From Paenibacillus aceris (GTDB lineage: Bacteria; Bacillota; Bacilli; Paenibacillales; NBRC-103111): a stretch of 64,000 nt of DNA. Location of the stretch: assembly GCF_017874035.1 (NCBI RefSeq), contig NZ_JAGGKV010000003.1, positions 372,001-436,000 on the forward strand. The letters run 5' to 3'. A program made the translations under genes and the position numbers. Positions 18,244 to 28,287 of the stretch are shown here, piece by piece. The notes under the pieces are model-generated. The model was given only the letters and a program-made list of their open reading frames with translations. It had not been told where the DNA came from and ran no database searches. Each line of letters starts with the position of its first letter. Position 1 is the stretch's first letter.

Positions 18244-19392
18244 TTAAGCATCTTTAATATGTGTTTGGTCAAAGTTTGGCGGATTGAACCAATTCCCCCC
18301 ACTGGCTACCCAAGTGGAATCGAGCGGGACCCAGCGATTGGACTCTTTCAGGTACACCTCATTCCAAGCATGAGGCCCATAACCGCCCTGCCCGTCATAG
18401 CCAAGGCCCGTTACAACTTTCACATCCAAGCCTACGGCTCTAGCCATTTGGGCATACAGTCTTGAGTAGTCGATACATACGCCTTCTTTGGTATTGAACG
18501 TATCCTCCGGCGTCTGTTCCTTCCAAATACGCTGTTCTTCATACAGCTTCACTTTATCCCAATCGTACTGGACCCTGCTGCCAACCCATTTGTACAACAG
18601 TTTCGCCTTCTCCTCGTCCGTCGTACCGCTGGCCGTCACTTCTTTGGCTGCATCTACGATATTGCCGGGAACCTTCGCATCCAGAACTTCATATTTCCGC
18701 TGTAAAATATTCGTGAATTCCTGCTCCACCGCACGAGTGAACACAGGCGCTTTGTCGGCGATGAAATCTCCCGTGAAGGGAGAAATCACTTCCTTCGCCC
18801 CTTTTTGATACATCTGAGAAGATTCAATGTAAGGCGCTATCAGGGAGTGCGGGAATAAAGTCACGTAAATGAACAGTACGGCAATAAGAATGAGCGCTCT
18901 CGCGAAACCGGCGACAGACCCGATGGCACCGCCTGATATAGAGGAGATTATCGAGCTGCTGCGCTCCCGGTAAGGATCGCGATGGGCCAGCCATGGACCG
19001 ATCAAAGGATCAATCAACAAGTTCAAGAACTGCTTCACAATCAGATAGCCGAGCAGGAATAAAACGCCGAAACGCAGCAGCGGGAAATCACGTATGCTTG
19101 TTATAGCCGTATAATACGCTTGTTTAAGAGCGCTAATGTCGACAGAGGGTACTTGCAAATTTTGACCTTTTAGCCAGGTTTGAAGCAATGGCGAGACGAG
19201 CCCAACACCTTTCCACGCAATAAACATGGACACGATGACGACGAACGCCTCCACAAGCATGGAGAGCAGATGTTTTGCGGACCCTGAACCACCCCGGAAA
19301 AAGCCTTGAATGACAGAGCCTGCAAAAGTGAGCACAATCACAATGGATATGAAATTGATTGAACTGGCTTTGAGCCATGTGATATCCGTCAT
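18244..19392 (-). CDS. CvpA-like membrane protein with C-terminal transglutaminase domain
   Basis: A 382-residue protein. The N-terminal half has about five membrane segments (residues 10-30, 42-62, 95-120, 145-185) with the look of the CvpA family. The C-terminal part is a transglutaminase-like cysteine-protease fold: Cys in EGVCIDYSRLYAQMARAVGL (about residue 309), His in GPHAWNEVY and Asp in WVPLDSTW form the triad. The domain should lie outside the cell. Such enzymes cleave or rearrange peptide bonds; the substrate here is unknown. AGGAGGG lies upstream of the ATG. It forms a small leftward set with the two membrane proteins at 19424-20069. Confidence 0.8.
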   Translation of the reverse strand: MTDITWLKASSINFISIVIVLTFAGSVIQGFFRGGSGSAKHLLSMLVEAFVVIVSMFIAWKGVGLVSPLLQTWLKGQNLQVPSVDISALKQAYYTAITSIRDFPLLRFGVLFLLGYLIVKQFLNLLIDPLIGPWLAHRDPYRERSSSIISSISGGAIGSVAGFARALILIAVLFIYVTLFPHSLIAPYIESSQMYQKGAKEVISPFTGDFIADKAPVFTRAVEQEFTNILQRKYEVLDAKVPGNIVDAAKEVTASGTTDEEKAKLLYKWVGSRVQYDWDKVKLYEEQRIWKEQTPEDTFNTKEGVCIDYSRLYAQMARAVGLDVKVVTGLGYDGQGGYGPHAWNEVYLKESNRWVPLDSTWVASGGNWFNPPNFDQTHIKDA

Positions 19393-19423
19393 GACTGCTC
19401 ACCCTCCTTACGAATAATCTTTT

Positions 19424-19858
19424 CTATTGGCCTGCATTTTTCTTCGCCTGATCGATAAAAGCATTTATCGCAGCATTGGCATTCATTTTGAATGTTTTGC
19501 CAAGAAAAGTGACCTGGACTTCATCCGTTCCAGCTTTGCCTTCCACCTTCAAGCTCTTCGTCGTAATAAGAAAAGAACCGTCAGGATTTGCTTTGAATTG
19601 CGCTTCTTTCGCTTCCGAAGTCAAGGTGCTGATCGCTTTATCTTTGACTTCATCGCCAACTTGGGCTACCACGCTTGCCCCAATATCCTTTATTTTATCC
19701 TTATAACTTGCTCCGTAAACGATGAGTGCGCCAACAACTGCAATGACGACAATCCATTTTACGACAGTTTTCACAATCCCAATGACAATAAATAAAACAA
19801 TAATAGCGGCAACAATCAAATACCAACGATCCTGTGCAAATGAAATCCACTGATCCAA
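19424..19858 (-). CDS. Membrane-anchored protein of unknown function
   Basis: 144 residues. One long hydrophobic N-terminal region (about 14-50, possibly two helices) is followed by a soluble domain with the alternating pattern SFLITTKSLKVEGKAGTDEV, suggestive of beta strands. I do not recognise the family. The start is TTG at 19858 behind GGAGGGG with 6-nt spacing. It is 31 bp upstream of the CvpA-transglutaminase gene, so they probably share a transcript and work together in the envelope; that is inference from position only. Confidence 0.7.
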   Translation of the reverse strand: MDQWISFAQDRWYLIVAAIIVLFIVIGIVKTVVKWIVVIAVVGALIVYGASYKDKIKDIGASVVAQVGDEVKDKAISTLTSEAKEAQFKANPDGSFLITTKSLKVEGKAGTDEVQVTFLGKTFKMNANAAINAFIDQAKKNAGQ

Positions 19859-19913
19859 ATGAACCCCTCCTATTTAATCCAAAAGTCCTTACCTATCATA
19901 CTACAGGGAATCC

Positions 19914-20069
19914 TCAGTCTTCATCTCTTTTTTTCCTTAACTGCGCTAATTTCCGCTGAATTTCTTCCGTTTGATCGACTCTGCCTCGCGTTTTGCGAAA
20001 GGACTGCCGCAGGCGGAATACTAGAAAAACAGCAACACAAGCTAGTAAAACAATGACATAAGCATCCAT
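19914..20069 (-). CDS. Small single-span membrane protein (51 residues)
   Basis: A hydrophobic segment at the N-terminus (MDAYVIVLLACVAVFLVF) followed by a basic, charged tail (RLRQSFRKTRGR and EEIQRKLAQLRKKRDED). The frame is open to 20102, but GGGAGGA lies 5 nt before the ATG at 20069, which I take as the start. It has the shape of small stress or sporulation membrane proteins. It lies 55 bp upstream of the 144-residue protein on the same strand. The function is unknown. Confidence 0.65.
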   Translation of the reverse strand: MDAYVIVLLACVAVFLVFRLRQSFRKTRGRVDQTEEIQRKLAQLRKKRDED

Positions 20070-20178
20070 AGCTTCCTCCCAACAGAAATGTGTCATTTGC
20101 ATGGAAAGGTCATATCCATCGGACGAGCGGCGTACATCTTAAGAAGAGACAAGTCTAAATAATTAAGGTGGTGAGTAC

Positions 20179-21345
20179 ATGCGAACAGCCCTTTGGCTGT
20201 ACTTATTTATGTTTGTTGCTTTTTTTGATTTGCACGCGCAGTATCCGATTCTTTCTCCTTTCGCCTTATCCTTGGGGGCGGCACCTTCCTTTATAGGGTT
20301 AATTATGGGCGTATACTCGATCACGCACTTACCGGGCAATCTTATGGCTGGCTATGGCGTGGACAAATACGGCAGCAAATATTTTATCGTCTTTAGCCTG
20401 ATTGTAGCAGGGATCATCTTACTTTTTCAATCCAACGTCAAAGACCCGTGGCACCTGCTTTACATTCGGTCCATTAGCGGCTTCGTACTGGCCTTCTTGT
20501 CTCCCGCCTGCTTATCCCTGCTGGCGCGCATCGCCAAAGACCGCATCCAGCAGAGCAAACTGATGGCAGGGAACGGTCTTATCCATACCCTGGCATCGGT
20601 GGTTTCTCCAGCGGCAGGGGCCGTTCTCGTTGCCAAGATCGGCTTTACAACAGCTTTCTCCGTTCTTGGCTGGATCCTCATTGTAACGGGCATCCTCGCC
20701 ATTTTTGGCGTAAAAGAAAAGCAGCTGTTAGGTCAATCCGCTGACAAACTTCAAACCTTAGACCATCACGGTCACGGCATGTTAAATGATGAATCCGATC
20801 TGCCAACGGGTCTGTCGATCCCTTGGTTATTTTTTCTTATTCCAATGGCGCTCTCTTGCTCGCAAGGCATTCTGTTTTTTGAACTGCCGCTTATGAAGTC
20901 TGCGCAAGAATCCATTCTCACTTCCGGCGTCTTTTTCACCTTAATCAGCTTGGGTGCCCTGCTAAGTATCTCGTTCTGGTTTCTAAATAAAGTTCCGCCT
21001 TTCATCCGCACGGTGTGCGGAAGCTTATCGCTGGCGGCAGTTTTCTTTGGATTAGCCATCCAGTGGTCGATCCCGCTGCCTGTTTCACTCTTCCTTATCG
21101 GAATGGCCAAAGGCGTCATCTATCCAGCCCTCGCTGCCCTGCTGGCCAGTATCACCAGCAGCAATCGTTATGGACGGGTCTTTTCCTTACTTTCGATCTC
21201 TTATTCCATTGGCGCTTTTATCGGTCCTATGGTTGCCGGTCAGCTTCGCGATCATATTTCTTCTTATTTCATTGCATTTTTCGTCCTTATGCTGGCGCTA
21301 TCCCTTCTGCCCCTGCGTACGTTTAAAACGCCTGTTACGACATAA
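20179..21345 (+). CDS. MFS family transporter
   Basis: A 388-residue polytopic protein with about 12 membrane segments. The region after the second segment (GYGVDKYGSKYFIVF) is the MFS loop 2-3 motif in variant form, and a hydrophilic central loop (about residues 180-210, with HHGHG) separates the two six-helix halves. It is probably a drug or metabolite exporter, but nothing in the sequence names the substrate. AAGGTGGTGAG precedes the ATG. It stands alone on its strand, followed by the small Toprim gene with its own promoter. Confidence 0.85.
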   Translation: MRTALWLYLFMFVAFFDLHAQYPILSPFALSLGAAPSFIGLIMGVYSITHLPGNLMAGYGVDKYGSKYFIVFSLIVAGIILLFQSNVKDPWHLLYIRSISGFVLAFLSPACLSLLARIAKDRIQQSKLMAGNGLIHTLASVVSPAAGAVLVAKIGFTTAFSVLGWILIVTGILAIFGVKEKQLLGQSADKLQTLDHHGHGMLNDESDLPTGLSIPWLFFLIPMALSCSQGILFFELPLMKSAQESILTSGVFFTLISLGALLSISFWFLNKVPPFIRTVCGSLSLAAVFFGLAIQWSIPLPVSLFLIGMAKGVIYPALAALLASITSSNRYGRVFSLLSISYSIGAFIGPMVAGQLRDHISSYFIAFFVLMLALSLLPLRTFKTPVTT

Positions 21346-21456
21346 CGCTGCATGTGTCTGGCGGCTTGAAAAGATCAAGCCGTCTTTGCGCTGTCAATCT
21401 CTGTCATTTCCCGGGAAATGGCCGCATATTATTTGCTCAATCGTCGAATGGAATCC

Positions 21457-21485
21457 TTGGATCGCACGTGAAAACGGGTTATACT
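21457..21485 (+). promoter_or_regulatory. Candidate sigma-A promoter of the Toprim gene
   Basis: TATACT at 21480-21485 with a weak -35 (TTGGAT) 17 bp upstream. The short leader to GGAGGA and the ATG at 21513 is consistent with it. Confidence 0.5.
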
Positions 21486-21512
21486 ACAAAAAAACCTGAT
21501 GGAGGATATCCC

Positions 21513-21866
21513 ATGTCGATCACGATCATTGTAGAAGGCAAAAACGACAAAAGCCGCTTAAAACGCGTTGTGGATGAGAGCGTTCAGATCCTTTGCACCT
21601 TCGGTACCCCCAGCTCGCAAACCTTGGAAGAATTAAGAAAGAAAGCCAGCGACAAACAAGTTTATTTATTTACGGATAATGACGCTTCCGGCAAAAAAAT
21701 CCGTTTTCTCCTGCGGGATACGTTTCCGGATGCCGAGCAAATTTATACACGCAAAGGGTATGCCGGCGTCGAAGGAACGCCCGAAGAATACCTCATTCAG
21801 CAATTAGAAAAAGCAGGTCTGGAGGAGTATATCATATACCCTTTACCAGATCCTGCTTTTGAATAG
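21513..21866 (+). CDS. Small Toprim-domain protein
   Basis: 117 residues that are almost entirely a Toprim fold. The catalytic Glu is in IIVEGKNDKSRL at the N-terminus and the DxD pair is in LFTDNDASGKKIRFLLRDTF. The composition resembles the N-terminal domain of RNase M5 and the stand-alone Toprim proteins of Bacilli. Toprim domains cut or join nucleic acid with Mg2+. The frame extends further upstream, but GGAGGA lies 6 nt before the ATG at 21513 and the upstream part has no similarity to the fold. Its nucleic acid target is unknown. Confidence 0.8.
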   Translation: MSITIIVEGKNDKSRLKRVVDESVQILCTFGTPSSQTLEELRKKASDKQVYLFTDNDASGKKIRFLLRDTFPDAEQIYTRKGYAGVEGTPEEYLIQQLEKAGLEEYIIYPLPDPAFE

Positions 21867-21880
21867 TTCATACCATTAAA

Positions 21881-22513
21881 TTATTTCTCTTTGGACAAGG
21901 TTACCACGTCTTTAACAATATGGTCCGCATCCAGTTCAGGATTGCTTGCATCATAATAATTGCGCAACTTCCCTTTTTTATCAACAAGTAAAATAGCATT
22001 AGAGTGAGAGAAGTTTCCGTCCTTCTCCTTAATCACCATGATTCCGAAGTCCTCAGCAAGCTTGTGGATCTTCGCTTCTTCGCCGCGGAGGAACATCCAT
22101 CCGCTTGGGTCAGGCTTGGATTCGAACTTGCTGCCGAACTCTTTGAGCACCGCCGGCGTATCCCTGTTCGGATCCACCGTTATTGAAATAATTTCGGATT
22201 TCGTACCGAATAACTCTTTTTTCTTCAACTCATCCTGCACTTGTGTCAGTAAAAAAGTTGTCGGCATACAAACGTCAGGACAGAAAGAATAGAAGAAATA
22301 CACGAGTCTCACCTTGCCATCCGTATCAGCGGAAGCGACTGTTTTCCCATCCAAGTCTTGCAGCTGAAAAGATGGCGACTGCTTCATCGCCGTTAAGCGT
22401 TGATCAGGCTCGCTGCTGTTCACCCAAAGCTTATAAGCAAAAGAAGCAATCATCGCAATCAAGATAGCGCCAAGCGCCAGCTTGAACCAATTTTTTTCGA
22501 AAAATGTACTCAT
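21881..22513 (-). CDS. SCO1/SenC-type copper chaperone
   Basis: A 210-residue membrane-anchored thioredoxin-fold protein that delivers copper to the CuA site of cytochrome c oxidase. One N-terminal hydrophobic segment (about 10-28) is followed by the Sco domain. The copper-binding motif is CPDVC (FYSFCPDVCMPTTF), with the partner histidine expected in FSHSNAILLVD near residue 175. It lies 21 bp downstream of ctaB on the same strand, which fits an oxidase-assembly operon. It resembles B. subtilis YpmQ. Confidence 0.92.
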   Translation of the reverse strand: MSTFFEKNWFKLALGAILIAMIASFAYKLWVNSSEPDQRLTAMKQSPSFQLQDLDGKTVASADTDGKVRLVYFFYSFCPDVCMPTTFLLTQVQDELKKKELFGTKSEIISITVDPNRDTPAVLKEFGSKFESKPDPSGWMFLRGEEAKIHKLAEDFGIMVIKEKDGNFSHSNAILLVDKKGKLRNYYDASNPELDADHIVKDVVTLSKEK

Positions 22514-22534
22514 TCTTAATCATCCGTCCTTCAT

Positions 22535-23512
22535 TTAGCTAATCTTCACCGTATCAATGACCATGAGGATCGATAAAAGTGTTAGGTACATAATGGAGAA
22601 AAGAAACATGCGCTTTGCCCACACCACTTCAGCCTCACCTGTTGCTTTGAAACCCTTCACGCTCATGAACACCCAGATCAAGCCGAGAATCGTGGAGCCT
22701 ATCAAAAAGAGGTAGCCTACATATCCATAAGCCGTTAACATAACGGTTACCGGCACAAGCAGTACCACATAACGAACCATCGAAATCTTGGTTACGTATG
22801 ATCCTTTCACAACCGGTAAAAGCGGGAATCCTGCGGCGCGATATTCTTCCATACGGCGAATGCCCAGTGCCCAGAAATGCGGCGGCTGCCAGAGGAATAA
22901 GAAAAGGAATACCAAGATAGCTCCTAGATCGACCGTTCCGCTAACTGCGCAGTACCCGATGACCGGTGGCGTCGCACCGGAAAATGCGCCTACGAACGTG
23001 CTCCACACTGAGGTTCTCTTGAACCATGCCGTATAGAGCCATACATATAAGAACAATCCGATTAACCCGATCAAAGTGGCCAGCGGGGACTGCGCTCCAA
23101 AGTAGAGAACAGCCAATCCGATCGTTCCCAAAATAATGCCGTACCATAACACCACATTCGGTCCAAGTCTTCCGCTAGGCAGCGCTCTGTTCTGTGTCCG
23201 CTCCATCTTGGCATCCATTTCACGGTCCAAGTAATTATTCAGCACCGTACCGCCAGCCATTACAAGCGCTGTTCCGAGCATCGTAAAAAATAAATGCGCC
23301 CAGCTTACGTCCCAGCGTGCTGCCATCCAATAACCGGCAAAAGCCGTCATTAGGTTTGAATAAATAATGCCCGGTTTCACCAAGCGATAAAAATCTTTTA
23401 GCGTCACAGGCTCTGCAGATGATGACTTACTGGTTGCATCTATGGCTTCGTTCCCCAGGGAACCTTGTGGCGAACCGTTAGAAATGCTTTCGTAACTTGC
23501 TTGATTTTCCAC
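22535..23512 (-). CDS. ctaB: Heme O synthase (protoheme IX farnesyltransferase)
   Basis: Transfers a farnesyl group to protoheme to make heme O, the substrate of CtaA. The UbiA-family prenyltransferase fold has about nine membrane segments; the diphosphate-binding motif is NNYLDREMDAKMERTQNRAL near residue 110. The frame is open to 23689, but a GTG at 23510-23512 has GAGGAGGG 7 nt upstream, giving 325 residues, the normal size for CtaB. The 45 residues before the first helix are Ser/Asn-rich and probably disordered. It is co-transcribed with sco. Confidence 0.92.
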   Translation of the reverse strand: MENQASYESISNGSPQGSLGNEAIDATSKSSSAEPVTLKDFYRLVKPGIIYSNLMTAFAGYWMAARWDVSWAHLFFTMLGTALVMAGGTVLNNYLDREMDAKMERTQNRALPSGRLGPNVVLWYGIILGTIGLAVLYFGAQSPLATLIGLIGLFLYVWLYTAWFKRTSVWSTFVGAFSGATPPVIGYCAVSGTVDLGAILVFLFLFLWQPPHFWALGIRRMEEYRAAGFPLLPVVKGSYVTKISMVRYVVLLVPVTVMLTAYGYVGYLFLIGSTILGLIWVFMSVKGFKATGEAEVVWAKRMFLFSIMYLTLLSILMVIDTVKIS

Positions 23513-23834
23513 GTCATTGCCCTCCTCTATATCGAACTTCCGTGCTAACTGATTTATGAACACATTTATCATACCAACCCCTACACCGTTTGACAATGAA
23601 GTGAGGGCAGTTGTCATGATATTGTCGATTCTCTTTCCAGTATGCGTGGAAAATAAACTTACCATTCTCTCCCAACAAAATATTAGCAATTCTCCTTAGC
23701 AAAAGAAGAGGCTGAACAGTGAATGGCATCGTACAAGCACTAAAGAGGGAACAACGATCCTCTATTCTGGTAAAAAGAGGAGCTCTGAACACTATAGGGG
23801 AACGCCGGTCCCACCACTCAATAAATGTGAACCC
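23513..23834. repeat. Intergenic spacer with a relative of the GGGAAC-CTATT repeat
   Basis: No gene seen. At 23747-23767 there is a 21-bp unit matching the unit at 12723-12743 at 19 positions by eye. An inverted partner of poorer quality lies just downstream (AGAGGAGCTC at 23776-23785). The ctaB promoter must lie within about 150 bp of 23512 but no clear -35/-10 pair stands out. Confidence 0.5.
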
Positions 23835-23859
23835 AAAAAGGAGCCCTGAGGGCTCCTTT
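23835..23859 (-). terminator. Terminator of the urease operon
   Basis: A perfect 10-bp stem (23837-23846 with 23850-23859), 3-nt loop and a T run on the minus strand, 6 bp beyond the ureD stop codon. Confidence 0.9.
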
Positions 23860-23864
23860 AGCAA

Positions 23865-24719
23865 CTATTTATTAACCATTAATGGGGTTAATGCTAGTAA
23901 GCTGCGGCGTAATTCATGCCAAGCTTTGGCTAGGACATGCTGCAATTTCCATGCATGCCGTCCCATCACCGTAATGATCATCCCGTGTTTATAAGTAAGG
24001 CTGGCTCCAATTCGTACATCTTCCATGCCAGCAAGCTTTTCCAGACACGCCAGCATGTCATTAAGATGCTGCTGCTCCAAACGATCTGAGAAGACGAACA
24101 GATTCCCCAAATGGGTTTCCTGCTCCCAGCTCCCCGGTGCTGAAAGCTGCATAGCATGGGGTTCAATCCTCTGGTTCTGATAATAAATCAGTTCCGTACC
24201 GTACCACACCTGCATGCGATTCGTATATCGCGAGTATTGGAAGACTTCCCCGCGCTGCGTACGTCCCGGACAGAGGACTTCCGAGTATATGCAAGCAGCC
24301 CCTGGTGCGAGATGTACCTCCGTTTCCGAAAATAAACGGGCATCCTTATACAACATCAGCGGCTCGGGGATATACTCCAGTAAAGCATCTCTTTCTACAT
24401 GCAGCGACTGGCGCTGCGAACTGCCCTGATCCGCTAATGACGGATGAACCTTCGTAAACGATTGGTTCGTTAGAAAAACACGTGCGCCTTCTTCTAGGCG
24501 CACGTTGATTTCATAATGATCCCCTGACATCAGTCCGGGGGAGCAGTCCATCATATAGACGCCCAACTGATCTGCGGGCTGGGCACCTGTGAACGTTTCA
24601 TTCTCATAGCGGAACGTCTTGGCGATTTTGAGCGGGGAGGCGTGATATTTGTGGACGAGCTGCGTGATGCCGCTGCGTATTGCAAATGCTGCCGTGATCT
24701 CCCCGGTCACCCTAGGCAT
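23865..24719 (-). CDS. ureD: Urease accessory protein UreD
   Basis: 284 residues. UreD is the scaffold that binds apo-urease and carries nickel to the active site with UreF and UreG. Family features include the segment [17 protein letters not shown] near residue 55 and [12 protein letters not shown] near residue 84, then [16 protein letters not shown] and [19 protein letters not shown]. The start overlaps the end of ureG by 8 bp (24712-24719), with AGGAG 8 nt before its ATG. It is the last gene of the ureABCFGD operon and is followed by a strong terminator. Confidence 0.93.
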   Translation of the reverse strand: MPRVTGEITAAFAIRSGITQLVHKYHASPLKIAKTFRYENETFTGAQPADQLGVYMMDCSPGLMSGDHYEINVRLEEGARVFLTNQSFTKVHPSLADQGSSQRQSLHVERDALLEYIPEPLMLYKDARLFSETEVHLAPGAACIYSEVLCPGRTQRGEVFQYSRYTNRMQVWYGTELIYYQNQRIEPHAMQLSAPGSWEQETHLGNLFVFSDRLEQQHLNDMLACLEKLAGMEDVRIGASLTYKHGMIITVMGRHAWKLQHVLAKAWHELRRSLLALTPLMVNK

Positions 24720-25371
24720 GGCTGTACTCCTGCTCCACCCATGTCACAATATCGTCAAGCCCTGTGCCACCCATCAGGTTGGAGAAAATGTAGGGGCGGT
24801 CGCCGCGCATTTTCTTCGTATCCGAATCCATAACTTCCAGACTTGCGCCTACATACGGGGCCAAATCAATTTTGTTAATGATAAGCATATCCGATCGCAT
24901 AATGCCTGGGCCGCCTTTGCGCGGAATTTTCTCTCCTTGCGCAACATCAATAATATAGATGAAGCGATCCACTAATTCCGGACTGAAAGCCGCAGCCAAA
25001 TTATCTCCGCCGCTCTCGATAAAAATAATATCGAGATTGTCAAAACGCTGCTCCAGCTCTTCGATAGCTTCGAAATTCATGGAAGCATCTTCCCGAATCG
25101 CCGTATGCGGACATCCGCCTGTCTCCACCCCGATAATGCGTTCCTCCGGCAGCGCCTCAGAGCTTATCAGAATACGAGCATCTTCCTTCGTATAAATATC
25201 ATTCGTAATTACCGCGATGCTGTAGCGATTGTTAAGCTTGCGGGCTAGACGCTCAACCAAGGCTGTTTTGCCGGAACCAACGGGTCCCCCGATACCAATG
25301 CGCATCGGGCGGGTCCGATCGACAGCCGGCTTCTCCCACTGATGATGATGATGACCTTGTCCTTGACACAT
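24712..25371 (-). CDS. ureG: Urease accessory GTPase UreG
   Basis: A SIMIBI-class GTPase that drives nickel insertion into urease. The P-loop is [17 protein letters not shown] (about residue 30), the metal-site CPH is in [18 protein letters not shown], and the guanine motif is [10 protein letters not shown]. The N-terminus carries a short His cluster (GQGHHHHQW), which may bind nickel in place of UreE, absent here. Two ATGs are possible (25377 and 25371). AGGAGG touches the first and is 7 nt from the second, so I chose 25371 (219 residues). Confidence 0.95.
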   Translation of the reverse strand: MCQGQGHHHHQWEKPAVDRTRPMRIGIGGPVGSGKTALVERLARKLNNRYSIAVITNDIYTKEDARILISSEALPEERIIGVETGGCPHTAIREDASMNFEAIEELEQRFDNLDIIFIESGGDNLAAAFSPELVDRFIYIIDVAQGEKIPRKGGPGIMRSDMLIINKIDLAPYVGASLEVMDSDTKKMRGDRPYIFSNLMGGTGLDDIVTWVEQEYSHA

Positions 25372-25423
25372 AGCCATTCCTCCTAGAATAAATTTGAGGC
25401 ACTTTGACAGGCCCGAGTATGAG

Positions 25424-26158
25424 TTAAGACATAAATAATCGCGAATATAGCGTTTCGTGCTGCATCATAGCCAGATCTGCCGCGGGTGAATTCGTGTAGG
25501 CGTCCATGGGATCTAACTGAGCGACGCGCTGCCACTGACTTCCGATTAACGGAATCACTTTGGAAAGCAGCATTTGGCCCTGAGTCTGCCCCATAGACAT
25601 GAGTCTGAGCGCACTATTGATGCAGGTCATTACGCAGCTGTACAAATATCCCTCCACTGCTTGATAGAGCGGCACGCCAAGGTGATAGCTCACCCATCCG
25701 TGAACAATGGGATGATTGCAGCTGCACAGCCCGGCCTTCACCGCTTCATCTAAAGGCTTCCAGTTCAACTCAGGGTACATCGCCCGCGATATCTGCAGCA
25801 GCCTGCGCCCCATCTTTTGAACACCGCTTCTTGCTTCACTGGATACCCGCTGCACATGCAGCATGTGGTCGATTGTCCATAGCTGATTCCATTCCCCGCA
25901 GGGTATATGGATGTAGGCTGCTTTGATCACCATCGCATCGGACGAAGCCCAGCTGTGGAGGAGCATGGTGCCGATATAAGCTTCAAGCTCGCTTACGGTT
26001 TCCAACCGCCCTTGTTGAACGAGTGTTTCCAATCCAAAGGAATGAGAGAATCCTCCGATCGGCAAAGCCGAATCTAGAAGCTGCTGGTAGGCAAGCCAGT
26101 GAAACCCCGGAGCCATTTCCGCTTGACGTACAGCTGTTGCTGGTTTCATCCCATCCAT
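25424..26158 (-). CDS. ureF: Urease accessory protein UreF
   Basis: About 244 residues. UreF joins UreD and UreG in the nickel-insertion complex. Family features are [21 protein letters not shown] near the N-terminus and the helical segment [17 protein letters not shown]. Three starts are possible: 26173 (overlapping the ureC stop), 26164 and 26158. AGGTG lies 6 nt before 26158, which I prefer. The order ureC-ureF-ureG-ureD without ureE differs from the ureABCEFGD order of many bacteria. Confidence 0.92.
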   Translation of the reverse strand: MDGMKPATAVRQAEMAPGFHWLAYQQLLDSALPIGGFSHSFGLETLVQQGRLETVSELEAYIGTMLLHSWASSDAMVIKAAYIHIPCGEWNQLWTIDHMLHVQRVSSEARSGVQKMGRRLLQISRAMYPELNWKPLDEAVKAGLCSCNHPIVHGWVSYHLGVPLYQAVEGYLYSCVMTCINSALRLMSMGQTQGQMLLSKVIPLIGSQWQRVAQLDPMDAYTNSPAADLAMMQHETLYSRLFMS

Positions 26159-26174
26159 GTTCATCACCTGCATT

Positions 26175-27890
26175 TTAAAATAAGAAATATAGCTGCGCCA
26201 TCGGCAGCTTCGTCGCCGGTTCGCATGTAATGGCTTCCCCATCTACTTTGACTTCATAGGTTTCCGGGTTCACTTCTATAGAAGGTGTGCCATTGTTATG
26301 CACCATATCTTTTTTCGAAACCGTGCGGCAGCCTTTCACAGCTTCAATCCGCTTTTGTAACCCCAACTTCTCCGCAATGCCCTTGTCAAAAGCTGCCCCA
26401 GAAACGAACGTAATCGAGCTTTGTGTCAGAGCCTTGCCGAAAGCAGCAAACATAGGCCGGCCGAACACCGGCTGCGGCGTTGGAATGGAAGCATTCGGAT
26501 CTCCCATTTGCGCATAGGCAATGCTGCCGCCCTTGAGCACCAAATCCGGTTTGACCCCAAAAAACATCGGGCTCCAAACCACCAAATCCGCGAACTTCCC
26601 CGGTTCGATAGAACCAACCAGATGCGAAACACCATGCGTAATCGCTGGGTTAATCGTGTACTTGGCAATGTAACGCTTGATGCGGAAATTATCGCTGTCC
26701 TCCGTATCCGGATCGAGCGGTCCCCGCTGTTTCTTCATCTTATCCGCCGTTTGCCAGGTGCGAATGATGACCTCGCCCACACGACCCATAGCCTGGGAGT
26801 CGGAGCTCAGCATACTGAACACCCCAAGATCGTGCAGAATATCCTCTGCAGCAATCGTCTCCGGGCGTATCCTCGAGTCGGCAAATGCCACATCCTCAGG
26901 AATCCGGCTGTCCAAATGATGGCAAACCATGAGCATATCCAAATGCTCTTCAATGGTATTGATCGTGTACGGCCGCGTCGGATTGGTCGAAGACGGCAGG
27001 ATATTCAACTCGGCAGCTGCCCGAATGATATCCGGCGCATGTCCTCCGCCCGCTCCTTCTGTATGATACGTGTGGATAGTGCGGCCTTTGATGGCTGCCA
27101 GGGTATCCTCCAGAAATCCCGCTTCATTTAATGTATCCGTATGAATGGCTACCTGAACGTCGTATTGATCGGCCGCTTCCAGACATGTATCGATAGCCGC
27201 CGGGGTTGTTCCCCAATCTTCATGCAGCTTCAAGCCGATTGCACCCGCTTCAATTTGTTCAATTAATGGCGGCAAGAAAGAGGAGTTCCCCTTCCCGGTA
27301 AAGCCTAAGTTCATCGGAAACGCTTCAGCGGCTTCCAGCATCCGCTGCAAGTGCCAAGCGCCAGGCGTACACGTTGTCGCATTCGTGCCTGTTGCCGGTC
27401 CTGTACCGCCGCCGATCATCGTCGTCACACCGGATGACAGCGCTGTTTCGATTTGCTGAGGGCATATATAATGAATGTGGGAATCGATTCCCCCTGCGGT
27501 CACAATTTTACCTTCACCAGCGATAACCTCCGTGCTTGCCCCGACAATCAGGTTCGGATGTACGCCATCCATAATATCTGGATTGCCTGCTTTCCCAATC
27601 CCGACGATATGTCCATCCTTGATGCCGATATCGCCTTTCACGATGCCCCAATGATCAATAACGACAGCATTCGTGATCAGTGTGTCCAGTACACCTTGAT
27701 CTCGGGTGGCGCCGCTGGACTGCCCCATCCCGTCTCGTATCACTTTTCCTCCGCCAAACTTGCATTCGTCCCCATAGACGGTGTAATCATGCTCAATTTG
27801 GGCCCATAGCTCCGTATCCGCCAAACGAATGGCATCGCCTGTCGTAGGTCCGAACATCAGAGCGTAGCTCTTACGATCTATTTGACTCAC
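26175..27890 (-). CDS. ureC: Urease subunit alpha (catalytic, nickel site)
   Basis: A 571-residue amidohydrolase that hydrolyses urea to ammonia and carbamate at a di-nickel centre. Nickel ligands: HIHYICPQQ (HxH), the carbamylated lysine in [14 protein letters not shown], histidines in [10 protein letters not shown] and [15 protein letters not shown], and the flap cysteine-histidine in [20 protein letters not shown]. The frame is open to 27932, but the GTG at 27890 has GGGAGGGG 7 nt upstream and gives the normal N-terminus ([18 protein letters not shown]). It overlaps the end of ureB by 20 bp. Confidence 0.97.
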   Translation of the reverse strand: MSQIDRKSYALMFGPTTGDAIRLADTELWAQIEHDYTVYGDECKFGGGKVIRDGMGQSSGATRDQGVLDTLITNAVVIDHWGIVKGDIGIKDGHIVGIGKAGNPDIMDGVHPNLIVGASTEVIAGEGKIVTAGGIDSHIHYICPQQIETALSSGVTTMIGGGTGPATGTNATTCTPGAWHLQRMLEAAEAFPMNLGFTGKGNSSFLPPLIEQIEAGAIGLKLHEDWGTTPAAIDTCLEAADQYDVQVAIHTDTLNEAGFLEDTLAAIKGRTIHTYHTEGAGGGHAPDIIRAAAELNILPSSTNPTRPYTINTIEEHLDMLMVCHHLDSRIPEDVAFADSRIRPETIAAEDILHDLGVFSMLSSDSQAMGRVGEVIIRTWQTADKMKKQRGPLDPDTEDSDNFRIKRYIAKYTINPAITHGVSHLVGSIEPGKFADLVVWSPMFFGVKPDLVLKGGSIAYAQMGDPNASIPTPQPVFGRPMFAAFGKALTQSSITFVSGAAFDKGIAEKLGLQKRIEAVKGCRTVSKKDMVHNNGTPSIEVNPETYEVKVDGEAITCEPATKLPMAQLYFLF

Positions 27891-28254
27891 CGGGTTTCCC
27901 CTCCCATGCCTGCCATCTTTCTCGCGTCTCATTCGACATTCGATCTTTCACCGCGGGCCCTTTGCTCAAGTTGTTGAGCCCATAGGATCGTTTGGCCCCG
28001 CCCAGCTCGACCAGTTGAATCGGCTTTTGCTCACCTGGCTCGAACCGGACAGCCGTCCCTGCAGGAATATCCAATCGCATGCCATAAGCAAGCTCTCTCG
28101 AAAATGCCAAGGCGCGGTTCACTTCAAAAAAGTGGAAATGGGACCCTACTTGCACAGGACGATCACCTGTATTCGTGACAATGATCTGGGTCGTTTGTCT
28201 TCCTATATTCATTTCGATAAAGCCTTTGCTAATTCGATATTCCCCCGGAACCAT
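27871..28254 (-). CDS. ureB: Urease subunit beta
   Basis: 127 residues. It forms the (alpha-beta-gamma)3 urease with UreC and UreA. It begins [19 protein letters not shown] and contains [19 protein letters not shown] and [16 protein letters not shown], all typical of UreB. The frame opens at 28284, but GGAAGGGG stands about 7 nt before the ATG at 28254. The last 20 bp overlap the start of ureC. The C-terminal 25 residues ([19 protein letters not shown]) are a divergent extension. Confidence 0.95.
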   Translation of the reverse strand: MVPGEYRISKGFIEMNIGRQTTQIIVTNTGDRPVQVGSHFHFFEVNRALAFSRELAYGMRLDIPAGTAVRFEPGEQKPIQLVELGGAKRSYGLNNLSKGPAVKDRMSNETRERWQAWEGKPGESNRS

Positions 28255-28287
28255 CTTCTCGCCCCTTCCGACTCTTCTTGACAATGA

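Noticed and set aside
26421..27131. A 236-codon plus-strand frame inside ureC
   Set aside because: Shadow of ureC; the sequence has no domain and no ribosome site.
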